A stretch of 64,000 bases of DNA from Gammaproteobacteria bacterium (GCA_018813765.1 JAHJBC010000006.1:496001-560000); one strand, 5' to 3'. Positions 16,787-25,031 are shown, counted from the first letter of the stretch. Notes: generated by a model not told the origin, from the letters alone. A program made the numbers and translations.

Positions 16787-17254
16787 ATGGCTAAGAAAAT
16801 GGCGATCATCGCCACCAAGGGCACACTCGACATGGCGTATCCGCCGTTCATCCTGGCATCCACTGCCGCTGCGCTGGGTTACGACGTGCAAGTGTTCTTC
16901 ACTTTCTACGGTCTGCAACTGCTGCGCAAGGACCTGTCGAACGTGATGATCAGTCCGCTGGCCAATCCGGCGATGCCGATGCCCATCCCGATGCCGGTGA
17001 TGGTGCAGATGCTGCCCGGCATGGAATCCATGGCCACCATGATGATGAAACAGAAGCTGAAGAAGCACGGCGTCGCCTCGCTGGAAGAGCTGCGCGACCT
17101 GTGCCTGGAAGCGGACGTGAAGTTCATCGCCTGCCAGATGACCGTCGACCTGTTCGAGTTCGACAAGAGCGAGTTCATCGACAATGTCGAATACGGCGGC
17201 GCGGCGACCTTCATGGGTTTCGCGGGAGATACCGACATCTGTCTGTTCGTATAA
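16787..17254 (+). CDS. dsrE2: DsrE2-type sulfurtransferase
   Basis: 155 residues of the DsrE/F-like fold (KMAIIATKGTLDMAYPPFILASTAAALG). It has a Met- and Pro-rich loop at about 60-85 and a C-terminal Cys in FIACQMTVDLF that probably carries persulfide. DsrE2 proteins interact with TusA and are membrane associated in studied species. Transcribed with tusA and upstream of the fadL-type gene. Confidence 0.9.
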   Translation: MAKKMAIIATKGTLDMAYPPFILASTAAALGYDVQVFFTFYGLQLLRKDLSNVMISPLANPAMPMPIPMPVMVQMLPGMESMATMMMKQKLKKHGVASLEELRDLCLEADVKFIACQMTVDLFEFDKSEFIDNVEYGGAATFMGFAGDTDICLFV

Positions 17255-17274
17255 GAAGCAGTCGTTTCACCAAC

Positions 17275-17297
17275 AGAGACGCCATCGTGGCGTCTCT
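17275..17297 (+). other. Hairpin between dsrE2 and the fadL-like gene
   Basis: Perfect 10-bp stem AGAGACGCCA / TGGCGTCTCT with a 3-base loop and no T-tract. It probably tunes stability of the upstream or downstream message. Confidence 0.55.
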
Positions 17298-17317
17298 CAC
17301 AATCAGGGAGAGAAGCA

Positions 17318-18781
17318 ATGAGAATCAGAAAGATCGCAGCTTCGTTATTCACACTGGGCATGGCTGCCACGCCGTTCGCCCACGCTACAAACGGTATGAA
17401 CCTGTCCGGATACGGTCCGGAAGCACACGCCATGGGCGGCGCTTCCATGGCCTATGACAATGGTACTGCCGCAACCATGAACAACCCGGCCACCCTTGGC
17501 CTGATGAAAGAAGGCAGCCGCGTCGATGTGGCGTTGGGCCTGCTCGCACCGGACATCACCGCCAAGATGCCGACCATGCCGGATGCCAAGTCCAGCGCGA
17601 CGGCCTTCTACATGCCAGCCATGGGATATGCCACCAAAGTTGGCAAATTGAGCTATGGCGTCGGGGTGTTCTCACAAGGCGGCATGGGTACCGAATATGA
17701 CGCGAACTCGTTCATGTCTGCGGGTTCCGGTTTGAAGACAAGGTCTGAAGTCGGGGTCGGCCGTTTCATCGTTCCTTTGGCTTACCAGATGGATGACAAA
17801 GTTACCATAGGTGGCAGTATTGATTTCGTCTGGGCCGGCATGGACGTGCTGATGGCAATGGATGGCGCTTCGATGATGGACATGTTCCCGACGACCGTTA
17901 ATCCGCTGGCGACCCAAGCCGCTGGTACGCTGGGCGGCTCGATGATCACTACTGCACTTCCCGCGATGATGCCATTGATGGACCCGGCCAATCCGATCAA
18001 CTGGGGCTATTTCTCTTTCTCGGACGATAACAAATTTACCGGCAAGGCAAAGGGGAATGGCTACGCCGCCAAGATCGGCTTCACCTACAAGCTCAACTCT
18101 CAGATAACCTTGGGTGGTACCTACCATTCCAAAACTGCAATCGGCGATCTGAATGCTACGGATGCTTCGGTGACCTTCAACGCAAACGTCGATGCTGGCT
18201 ATATTGCCACGGGTACACCGAATGGAACATATACGGCAGTACCGATCACGGTGCCCGGAAAAATCTCTGTAAAGAATTTCCAGTGGCCGGAAACATACGG
18301 TATGGGTGTTGCCTATCAGGCGACGGACAGCCTCATGGTGGTGGCTGACTATAAGCGCATCGGCTGGAAGGCCGTGATGAAGGATTTTAAAATCTCATTC
18401 ACCGCTAACTCCGGATTGGCGGGCATGACTGCCGGCTTGAGCGACACCATTATGGACGCGACCCTGTTCCAGAATTGGAAAGATCAGAACGTGTTCCAGA
18501 TTGGAGCTGCCTACAAAGTGGATTCTGCGTGGACCGTGCGAGCCGGCGTCAACATGGCCAACAATCCGGTACCGGACGCATACATGAATGCGTTGTTTCC
18601 TGCCGTAGCCAAGACCAATCTGTCTGGCGGTTTTGGTTATGTAGTGAATCAGCAGTCGAGCATCGATGCATCCTTCGCCTATGTGCCGAAAACTACTGTA
18701 ACGAACAATTCTGGAGCAGCTCCAGTTACTGTGGACTTCGGCGGTTATAGCGCTCAGCTCCTGTACAGCTACAAGTACTAA
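17318..18781 (+). CDS. FadL/OmpP1-type outer-membrane channel
   Basis: 487 residues with a signal peptide ending FAHA. The FadL N-terminal hatch signature follows (TNGMNLSGYGPEAHAMGGAS, then NNPATLG), then a long beta-barrel ending in an aromatic C-terminus (LLYSYKY). FadL proteins move hydrophobic compounds across the outer membrane. Being downstream of tusA-dsrE2 suggests uptake of a hydrophobic sulfur species or organosulfur compound, which is inference only. Has a strong terminator after it. Confidence 0.88.
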   Translation: MRIRKIAASLFTLGMAATPFAHATNGMNLSGYGPEAHAMGGASMAYDNGTAATMNNPATLGLMKEGSRVDVALGLLAPDITAKMPTMPDAKSSATAFYMPAMGYATKVGKLSYGVGVFSQGGMGTEYDANSFMSAGSGLKTRSEVGVGRFIVPLAYQMDDKVTIGGSIDFVWAGMDVLMAMDGASMMDMFPTTVNPLATQAAGTLGGSMITTALPAMMPLMDPANPINWGYFSFSDDNKFTGKAKGNGYAAKIGFTYKLNSQITLGGTYHSKTAIGDLNATDASVTFNANVDAGYIATGTPNGTYTAVPITVPGKISVKNFQWPETYGMGVAYQATDSLMVVADYKRIGWKAVMKDFKISFTANSGLAGMTAGLSDTIMDATLFQNWKDQNVFQIGAAYKVDSAWTVRAGVNMANNPVPDAYMNALFPAVAKTNLSGGFGYVVNQQSSIDASFAYVPKTTVTNNSGAAPVTVDFGGYSAQLLYSYKY

Positions 18782-18830
18782 GAAGCATCAATGGCGGCCC
18801 GTCGCTGACGCGACTCCGCCATGGAATTGA

Positions 18831-18865
18831 AAAGGCTGACGATGAATATCGTCAGCCTTTTTCTT
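18831..18865 (+). terminator. Terminator after the fadL-like gene
   Basis: A 13-bp perfect stem (AAAGGCTGACGAT with ATCGTCAGCCTTT) around a GAAT loop ends in T-rich sequence. The symmetrical A/T ends could let it serve the convergent dioxygenase operon too. Confidence 0.85.
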
Positions 18866-18997
18866 TGCCTGTGAGATGACGCATCTGGACTTCGGGCTGC
18901 GTTGTGGTCGGGTATGTGCATCGCGCGACACCCAAGGGTGCAAGAACCTCTTCGAGGTGAATCGCGCTCCCACAGGGAGCGGCAACCATCACGGTTG

Positions 18998-19951
18998 TTA
19001 CACGCTGTGGATACGATCGAGGAAGCGCGCGCGGTAGAGCAGGCGGGGGCAGGAAGTTTCGTCGGCGAAGGCGGCGCGGTCGTGCAGTACGTTGTTGCAC
19101 AGCAGGCCCATGCCGGGTTCGAGGCGGGCCTGGTAGATGTACGGCGAGTCGGATGCCAGCAGTTGCTCCAGTGCGGCCACGGCCGCCAGCGTGGCTGCGT
19201 CCTGTTTCCAGACGATGCTGCGCGTGCGGGCGGTGTAGCGCATGTGCAGGTGTCCCTTGGCGTCGAGTGAGAACACCGGGCCGCTTTGGGCCGGGCGCAC
19301 GCCGGCGGCCTCGTCCACGCGCTCCGGGATGGTCATCGCATCGGGTTGCATCAGGGCGTAGATGTGTTCTGGGTTCTCTTCGCGCAACAGCAGGTAGGCC
19401 ATCTCATGGTCCATCAGGCGGTTCTCGCCGCCGCTGGCGGCAGCACGCACGCAGTGCAGCACCATGCCGCGTATCTGGCGATCCAGCGGGTTGTAGTAGC
19501 CGTCGGTATGCCATTTGATCGGTTTGTCGGTGTAGGGGATGTAATGCTTGCGTGTGCCACCTTCGAACACTTGTATCGAGGAGATACCATCCTCTCCAGC
19601 CAGCCAGTTGGCGTCCAGTTGAACCAGTCCAAACTGGGCGCCCACCAGGCGCAGGAGTTCCGTGTCGCCGCCGGTGAAATTGCCGGCGTAGATCGCCATG
19701 TTGCAGCGGCGGATGCGTTCGGACAGGGCGTCGTGCTCGTGCGGCAGCAACTTGCGCGGGTCGCGCACATCGACGACCAGTTCTTCGGCCGAGAGGGGGG
19801 CGGCCGATAGTTTCTGCTCGCGCCAGCGCCGGTAGCTTTCGAGATCGTTCAGGTCGAAAGGTCCGCCCATGGTTGCTCGCGTAACGAGTCGGTCGCTTCC
19901 GCTTGCGGGCGAGGATTGAGCTGAGGTGGCAAGAGTTGAAGTTTTCTGCAT
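18998..19951 (-). CDS. TauD/TfdA-type Fe(II)/2-oxoglutarate dioxygenase
   Basis: 317 residues. The iron facial triad is visible as HTD in IKWHTDGYYNP and a distal His in LLCNNVLHDRAAF; the 2-oxoglutarate Arg is likely in CPRLLYRARF. The start at 19951 lies 5 bp after the preceding stop, so it is the last gene of the minus-strand operon divergent from dsrA. TauD-like enzymes often hydroxylate sulfonates to release sulfite, which would suit a sulfur operon, but the substrate is unproven and the protein is not a close TauD match. Confidence 0.78.
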   Translation of the reverse strand: MQKTSTLATSAQSSPASGSDRLVTRATMGGPFDLNDLESYRRWREQKLSAAPLSAEELVVDVRDPRKLLPHEHDALSERIRRCNMAIYAGNFTGGDTELLRLVGAQFGLVQLDANWLAGEDGISSIQVFEGGTRKHYIPYTDKPIKWHTDGYYNPLDRQIRGMVLHCVRAAASGGENRLMDHEMAYLLLREENPEHIYALMQPDAMTIPERVDEAAGVRPAQSGPVFSLDAKGHLHMRYTARTRSIVWKQDAATLAAVAALEQLLASDSPYIYQARLEPGMGLLCNNVLHDRAAFADETSCPRLLYRARFLDRIHSV

Positions 19952-19956
19952 GCCGT

Positions 19957-20553
19957 TCAGTCCCCGCCCATGGCCGCGCGGCGGCGCGGCTTCTTCGGTT
20001 CGACCTCGTACAGGCCGCGCAGGGTCTTTTCGACCATCTGCACCGCTTCGGGCGCTTCGAAACTGATCATCGGGTCGATGACCCATTTGGCGTCTTCTTC
20101 GCTCAGCACGTTGCTGATGCAGAACGCGAGATAGCGGTAGAAACCGTATTCGGGGCCTTTCTCGTCATAGCCGAAATCGGCGTATTCACCGGCACGCTGG
20201 TTAATCAGGTCGATAAAACGCTGTTTGCATCCCTTGAGGTCATCTTCCAGCAGGCGGCTGCGGTTCTCGGCGTAGGTCTCGGCCACGCGGTTAGCCAGGT
20301 TGCCGGTAAAGGAGGCACGGTCTTCGGCCGACAGGTCGCGGTAGGCGATGCGGTCGGCGACCAGGATGAGGAACACCAGGAACTCGGCGAGGAAGTCAAG
20401 GTACTGCGGGCCGACCTCGATCTCGAAATCGGCCTTGCGCGTATTCTTCAGCGCGTTGTCGGCGATGCGCGAGACGGTGAAGGCCAGCGCATCCGATATC
20501 TCCTGCGGAGTATGGACGCGGCCTTCCTTGTGCCAGTTGCTTTTGATGCGCAT
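19957..20553 (-). CDS. Conserved-looking protein of unknown function in the dsr-divergent operon
   Basis: 198 residues, mostly helical, with a moderately hydrophobic stretch YLDFLAEFLVFLILVADRIAYRD near 50-70 that could be a membrane-associated helix. The C-terminus is basic (KKPRRRAAMGGD). No enzymatic motif recognised. It is 11 bp downstream of the double TusA gene and 5 bp upstream of the dioxygenase, so it is co-transcribed with them. Confidence 0.7.
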   Translation of the reverse strand: MRIKSNWHKEGRVHTPQEISDALAFTVSRIADNALKNTRKADFEIEVGPQYLDFLAEFLVFLILVADRIAYRDLSAEDRASFTGNLANRVAETYAENRSRLLEDDLKGCKQRFIDLINQRAGEYADFGYDEKGPEYGFYRYLAFCISNVLSEEDAKWVIDPMISFEAPEAVQMVEKTLRGLYEVEPKKPRRRAAMGGD

Positions 20554-20564
20554 CAGTGTCCGGT

Positions 20565-21044
20565 CTAACCCTTGCGGATGTAGAACTCGTGTACTCCGGC
20601 GCCCGCTTCGACGGTGTTCAGCAGGGTCATGCCGGTAGCGGAAGCCCAGCCGCCGATGTCGGATTGCACGCCGGGGCAGTCGCTGACCAGCCTCAGCACT
20701 TCGCCGGTCTGCATGCCGTTCAGCAGTTTCTTCGCTTCGACAATGGGGCCGGGGCAGACGGCGCCGCGGATGTCCAGTGTGACGTGGGCATGCGGTAATT
20801 GAACGCCGCTCTGGCCCTTCTGGATATGGTAGCCGGTGCCGCCATCAGGCATCTTTTCGGTCTTCAGGATCTGGTTGCCGGTCAGTTTGGCCCAGGCGAA
20901 CAGGTCGTCAGGCGTGCCGGGGCAATCTGAAACCAGCAGCAATATCTGGCCGGGGGAAAGCTCGTCCACCATGCGTTTGGCGCCGATGAGGGGCCTTGGG
21001 CATGACAGCCCTTTCATGTCGAGTACTACGTTGACCATGTCCAT
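20565..21044 (-). CDS. Fused tandem TusA-domain protein
   Basis: About 159 residues made of two TusA domains. The first has LDMKGLSCPRPLIGAK and the second LDIRGAVCPGPIVEAK, each with the CPxP carrier Cys. Each also has a second Cys in a matching place (LLVSDCPG and LRLVSDCPG). The ATG at 21044 has GGAG 6 bp upstream; a TTG 12 bp earlier is the alternative. A two-domain TusA could hold two sulfane sulfurs or relay sulfur between its halves; that is inference. Confidence 0.88.
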   Translation of the reverse strand: MDMVNVVLDMKGLSCPRPLIGAKRMVDELSPGQILLLVSDCPGTPDDLFAWAKLTGNQILKTEKMPDGGTGYHIQKGQSGVQLPHAHVTLDIRGAVCPGPIVEAKKLLNGMQTGEVLRLVSDCPGVQSDIGGWASATGMTLLNTVEAGAGVHEFYIRKG

Positions 21045-21078
21045 CTGTGTCTCCAATCAGTATTTGGAAAACCTTCTG

Positions 21079-21164
21079 TCCACGAAACACACGAAAGGCA
21101 CGAAACGATCAAACCTGCAGCAGGCGCAGAATCGGCAGTTCGTGTTTTTCGTGCTTTTCGTGGA
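21079..21164. repeat. 'cacgaa' palindromic repeat, copy 2
   Basis: Left arm 21079-21104 (tccacgaaacacacgaa...) and right arm 21139-21164, complementary apart from a few bases. It sits in the 134-bp gap between the DsrC-like and double TusA genes and could lower read-through in this operon. Confidence 0.75.
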
Positions 21165-21178
21165 CCGTCGGTTTGGTT

Positions 21179-21508
21179 TTAATACCCGCCCTTGCCCAAA
21201 GGCTGAGGCAGTCCGGCGATCTTGGCGGCCTGCTTGGCTGGGCCGACCGGGAACAGGTCGTACAGCGCCTTGCTGTCCGCTTCCGGCCAGAATTCGTTGA
21301 CGCCCTTGAGCATGTTGCGGAAATTCGGGGTGTGGCCGTTTTCCTTGTATTCTTCGCGCATGTAGTTGATGACTTCCCAGTGCTTCGGGGTCAGCTCGAT
21401 GCCTTCAGCGGCGGCGATCACGTTCACCACCTCTTCGCTATAGTCGGGCTCCAGCAGATATCCTTCATCATTGGTTTCCAACTCGTTTCCTGCAACTGTG
21501 TATCCCAT
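21179..21508 (-). CDS. DsrC/TusE paralogue lacking the C-terminal cysteines (RspA-like)
   Basis: 109 residues, clearly homologous to the DsrC at 26115-26450 along its length (EGYLLEPDYSEEV, TPKHWEVINYMREEY, LYDLFPVGPAKQAAKIAGLPQP). The true DsrC ends KQACKIAGLPKPTGCI. Here the first Cys is Ala and the tail is LGKGGY, so neither redox Cys is present. It cannot carry a trisulfide. Cys-less DsrC homologues have been proposed as regulatory sulfur-related proteins. It lies 22 bp downstream of the Cas6-like gene. Confidence 0.88.
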   Translation of the reverse strand: MGYTVAGNELETNDEGYLLEPDYSEEVVNVIAAAEGIELTPKHWEVINYMREEYKENGHTPNFRNMLKGVNEFWPEADSKALYDLFPVGPAKQAAKIAGLPQPLGKGGY

Positions 21509-21530
21509 CGTCTTTTCCTTTCAAAAAAAC

Positions 21531-22112
21531 CTATTCAAGATCGGTAATCACCTTGTAAGGCACAAAGATGCCACAACCAAATTGTCTTCCCGTTCCCATG
21601 CCCGCGCATTGCAGGCGGATGGAATCATCCGGTTTGAGGTCATGCACCACCAGACTGAAGCCGCTGATCGATTGCATGTCATCGCTCAAGGTGCGGCGTA
21701 TGCCGCAGATCGTGTTGGCGCTGATCTCCAGTGCGGAAAAATGCGCCAGCACCGATTCCATGAACTCCGCTTCATCCTCCCCGCCTGCAGCCAATTGGGC
21801 ATGCAGTGTGGGGTAGGGCTGCAGTTCCCTTAACTTCATGTCCCCGACGGAGAGGGGGTTTTTCAATATCTCCAACTGCGTCCCTGCCAGCCTTGCAGCC
21901 TCATCCGTCAGGGAGACCGGCAAGCGCAAGATCAGCTTCGCGCGCTTGTTTAGCAGGATCAGGTCTTTGTTTTCAGAACCTTTCAAAGGCAAAACGCCGA
22001 CATTTTCCTTGTCCGCCAACTGCGGCACCAGTCTGACCAGTTCTGCCCACAGGGCGAAGGGATAGCCGACTGGCAGCTTCTCCCCGCGCAGGTCGAACAC
22101 CAGATCGATCAT
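21531..22112 (-). CDS. Cas6/Cmx6-like RNA-binding protein, orphan (no CRISPR nearby)
   Basis: 193 residues. Both ends resemble the Cas6/Cmx6 family: an N-terminal ferredoxin-like strand (IDLVFDLRGEKLP) and a C-terminal glycine-rich loop GMGTGRQFGCGIFVP, as in RAMP endoribonucleases. The central LILRLPVSL and PTLHAQLAAG also fit. The N-terminal His-Gly-Tyr I associate with catalytic members is not obvious (VGYPFALW), so activity may be lost. Start at ATG 22112; a GTG at 22133 overlapping the upstream stop is an alternative. Lies between the 71-residue protein and the DsrC-like gene, with no array or other cas gene seen. Confidence 0.65.
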   Translation of the reverse strand: MIDLVFDLRGEKLPVGYPFALWAELVRLVPQLADKENVGVLPLKGSENKDLILLNKRAKLILRLPVSLTDEAARLAGTQLEILKNPLSVGDMKLRELQPYPTLHAQLAAGGEDEAEFMESVLAHFSALEISANTICGIRRTLSDDMQSISGFSLVVHDLKPDDSIRLQCAGMGTGRQFGCGIFVPYKVITDLE

Positions 22113-22129
22113 TTCGACCGCAGGCCTGT

Positions 22130-22345
22130 TCACTCCTGCTCCTGCGCTATTACCCAGCGCTGCATTACGGCAGCCCATTCGCCGGCCGTGGCCGGATCGA
22201 TGTCGAAAATGGTGAAACGCTTGCCTTCGCGGATGCGGACGCGCAACATGCTCATCCCGTCTTCGGCGTGGTCGATCTGTTGCAACTCGATCTGCTGCCC
22301 GCCCAGCGGGACGTTTATCTTGCCCAATTCGGTAATTTTCGCCAT
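22130..22345 (-). CDS. Small 71-residue protein heading the dsr-divergent operon
   Basis: Predicted beta-rich small soluble protein (MAKITELGKINVPLGGQQIE, then MLRVRIREGKRFTIFDIDP). GGGAG precedes the ATG. No family recognised. The downstream Cas6-like gene starts at or just after its stop, so the two are translationally coupled and may act together. Confidence 0.7.
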   Translation of the reverse strand: MAKITELGKINVPLGGQQIELQQIDHAEDGMSMLRVRIREGKRFTIFDIDPATAGEWAAVMQRWVIAQEQE

Positions 22346-22630
22346 GCTCTCTCCCGTTTTCTATGGATCGGACAGCGAACCGACTAACCCGATGAATGCG
22401 CGCAAGTCTAGCGCCAATGACGCCCGTTTTGGAATACTACCGGGGAAGGGAAATGCACCCCCCTTAGGGGTTACTTTGGATAGCCGCTACGGGTGATGGT
22501 TAGCCTTGGTGCAGAGCCGTAACATGCGGGACCATCAAGAAACCGGGTCGGTGAAGCTTGCCAGAACCTGAACGATAACCGAATTCCAGCCCTGTCGGGC
22601 GACTGGCGTAACGCGACGAAAGGAAACACT
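22346..22630. promoter_or_regulatory. Divergent regulatory region between the Cas6-like operon and dsrA
   Basis: The 285-bp gap must drive both operons. It contains an imperfect dyad CCCC-TTA-GGGGT at 22460-22471, similar to CACC-TAT-GGGGT upstream of tusA. No clear sigma-70 -35/-10 pair is visible for dsrA, so activation is likely. Confidence 0.45.
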
Positions 22631-23926
22631 ATGGCGAAGAAGATGCATGACACACCGAATCTGGACGAGCTCGAAAAGGGCGAATGGCCGAGTTTTGTGA
22701 CTGGCCTGAAGCGTCTGGCCAAGGACAAGGACATCGCGGTCGACCTGCTCGGCCAACTTGAGGCTTCTTACAAGACCCGCAAGGGCTACTGGAAGGGCGG
22801 CACAGTCGGCGTGTTTGGTTATGGCGGCGGCGTGATCCCGCGCTTCACCGAACTGAAGAACCCCGACGGCACTCCCCAGTTCAAGGACGCGGCCGAATTC
22901 CACACCCTGCGCATCATGCCCCCGGCCGGCATGCACTACGATACCGACACTCTGCGCAAGTTCTGCGACATCTGGGACAAATACGGTTCCGGCCTGATTG
23001 CGATGCACGGCCAGTCCGGCGACATCATGTTCCAGGGTTGCACCACCGAGAACGTGCAAAAGGCCTTCGACGAATTCAACGAGATGGGTTTCGACCTCGG
23101 CGGCGCGGGCCCCGCACTGCGTACCTCGATGTCCTGCGTCGGCGCGGCGCGTTGCGAGCAGTCCTGCTACGACGAAGCCCAGGCGATGCGCGCGGTCATC
23201 AACTCCTTCCTCGACGACCTGCACCGTCCTTCGCTGCCTTACAAGGTCAAGTTCAAGTTCTCCGGTTGCCCGAACGACTGCATGAACGCGATCCAGCGTT
23301 CCGACATCGCGATCATCGGTACCTGGCGCGACAACATCCGCACCGACGAAGCGTTGGCCAAGAAGTGGTTTACCAAGCACGGCATGGACGAACTGGTTAA
23401 CGACGTGGTTGCGCGTTGCCCGACCAAGACATTCCAGCTCAAGGAAATCGGCAAGATCAAGTCCGGCGAGCACATCTCCAGCGTCAAGGTGAGCGACACC
23501 CATGCCGTCGAGATCGACAACCAGGACTGCGTACGCTGCATGCACTGCATCAACGTGATGACCGGCGCACTGGCTCCCGGCAAGGATAGCGGCGCAACCA
23601 TCCTGGTCGGCGGCAAGAGCCACCTCAAGATCGGCGGCCTGATGGGCACCGTGGTGATCCCGTTCATGAAGCTGGATAGCGAAGAGGATGTCGAGAAGCT
23701 GGTCGACTTCGGTCAGCGCCACATCGATTTCTTTGCCGAAAACGCGCTGGAGCACGAGCGTTCCGGCGAGATGATCGAGCGTATCGGCATGGCCAACTAC
23801 CTTGAGGCGATGGAGCTTGACGTCGATCCTGCGATGATCAGCTCGCCACGCATGAACCCCTACGTCCGTACCGACGGTTGGGACGACGAAGTCGCCAAGA
23901 TCAAAGCCAAGAAGCAAGCAGCTTAA
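22631..23926 (+). CDS. dsrA: Reverse-type dissimilatory sulfite reductase alpha subunit
   Basis: 431 residues. Siroheme-[4Fe-4S] ligands appear as C169-x5-C175 (SCVGAARC) and C213-x3-C217 (SGCPNDCMN). A ferredoxin domain with CVRCMHC is near residue 300. With DsrB it oxidises DsrC-bound sulfane sulfur to sulfite in the cytoplasm. The oxidative direction follows from the neighbouring dsrEFH and dsrL and the sox genes. RBS AAAGGAAA; 12 bp to dsrB. Confidence 0.96.
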   Translation: MAKKMHDTPNLDELEKGEWPSFVTGLKRLAKDKDIAVDLLGQLEASYKTRKGYWKGGTVGVFGYGGGVIPRFTELKNPDGTPQFKDAAEFHTLRIMPPAGMHYDTDTLRKFCDIWDKYGSGLIAMHGQSGDIMFQGCTTENVQKAFDEFNEMGFDLGGAGPALRTSMSCVGAARCEQSCYDEAQAMRAVINSFLDDLHRPSLPYKVKFKFSGCPNDCMNAIQRSDIAIIGTWRDNIRTDEALAKKWFTKHGMDELVNDVVARCPTKTFQLKEIGKIKSGEHISSVKVSDTHAVEIDNQDCVRCMHCINVMTGALAPGKDSGATILVGGKSHLKIGGLMGTVVIPFMKLDSEEDVEKLVDFGQRHIDFFAENALEHERSGEMIERIGMANYLEAMELDVDPAMISSPRMNPYVRTDGWDDEVAKIKAKKQAA

Positions 23927-23938
23927 GGAGATAAGAAG

Positions 23939-25018
23939 ATGAATGCACCCGTACAGATGCGCAAGCCGAAAGAGTCTGGCGTACCGGACAACAAGAAATA
24001 CCTGCACCCGGTTCTGGCCAAGAACTACGGTAACTGGAAATATCACGACCGTCCCCGTCCCGGCGTGCTGCACCATGTGGCCCACAGCGGCGACGAGGTG
24101 TGGTCGGTGCGTGCCGGTACGCAGCGCCAGATGGACGTTTACACCATTCGCACGCTGTGCGATATCGCCGACAAGTTCGCCGAAGGTCGCGTGCGCTTCA
24201 CCATCCGTTCCAACATCGAGTTCATCCTGTCGGACGAGAAGAAGGTCGCTCCGCTGATCGCCGAGTTGAACAAGCACGGCTTCCCCGTGGGCGGCACCGG
24301 CAACTCGATCACCATGATCGCGCACACCCAGGGCTGGCTGCACTGCGACATCCCCGGCACCGACGCTTCCGGCGTGGTGAAGGCGCTGATGGACGAACTG
24401 GTCGACGAGTTCAAGCGCGAAGAGATGCCCAACCGCGTGCACCTGTCCACCTCCTGCTGCGAAATCAACTGCGGCGGCCAGGCCGACCTCGCCATCATCG
24501 TGCAGCACACCAAGCCGCCGGTCATCAACCATGACCTGGTCGCCAACGTGTGCGAACGTCCGGCCGTGGTTGCGCGTTGCCCGGTCGCGGCGATCCGTCC
24601 CGCCATGGTCAACGGCAAGCCTTCGCTGGAGATCGACGAGACCAAGTGTATGTGCTGCGGCGCCTGCTACCCTCCGTGCCCGCCGATGCAGATCAACGAT
24701 CCGGAGAACTCCAAGCTGGCCATCTGGGTCGGCGGCAAGAACTCCAACGCCCGCGGCAAGCCCACCTTCATGAAGATGGTCGCTTCCGGCCTGCCCAACA
24801 ACGCGCCGCGCTGGCCCGAAGTCGGCGCCGTGGTGAAGAACATCCTCACCGTGTACAAGGCAGATGCGCGTCCGTGGGAGCGTATTGCCGACTGGATCGA
24901 CCGTATCGGCTGGCCGCGTTTCTTCGAGAAGACCGGACTGCCGTTCACCAAATACCTGATCGACGACTGGCGTGGTTCGCGTACCAACCTGAACGCTTCG
25001 ACACACATCCGTTTCTGA
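23939..25018 (+). CDS. dsrB: Reverse-type dissimilatory sulfite reductase beta subunit
   Basis: 359 residues. Siroheme-cluster cysteines are in STSCCEINCGG and the paired CPVAAIRP region. A ferredoxin domain carries CMCCGACYPPCP near residue 240. Forms the alpha2beta2 enzyme with DsrA and docks DsrC. Short spacing on both sides shows it is inside the dsr operon. Confidence 0.96.
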   Translation: MNAPVQMRKPKESGVPDNKKYLHPVLAKNYGNWKYHDRPRPGVLHHVAHSGDEVWSVRAGTQRQMDVYTIRTLCDIADKFAEGRVRFTIRSNIEFILSDEKKVAPLIAELNKHGFPVGGTGNSITMIAHTQGWLHCDIPGTDASGVVKALMDELVDEFKREEMPNRVHLSTSCCEINCGGQADLAIIVQHTKPPVINHDLVANVCERPAVVARCPVAAIRPAMVNGKPSLEIDETKCMCCGACYPPCPPMQINDPENSKLAIWVGGKNSNARGKPTFMKMVASGLPNNAPRWPEVGAVVKNILTVYKADARPWERIADWIDRIGWPRFFEKTGLPFTKYLIDDWRGSRTNLNASTHIRF

Positions 25019-25031
25019 GCGAGGGCATGGT

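Noticed and set aside
19952-20086. Longer N-terminus for the TauD-like enzyme
   Set aside because: The extra residues overlap the upstream gene in another frame and are low-complexity Arg/Gly/Pro; the ATG at 19951 fits operon spacing.
21531-22345. CRISPR array expected beside a Cas6-like gene
   Set aside because: No regularly spaced direct repeats with unique spacers are visible there or elsewhere in the window.
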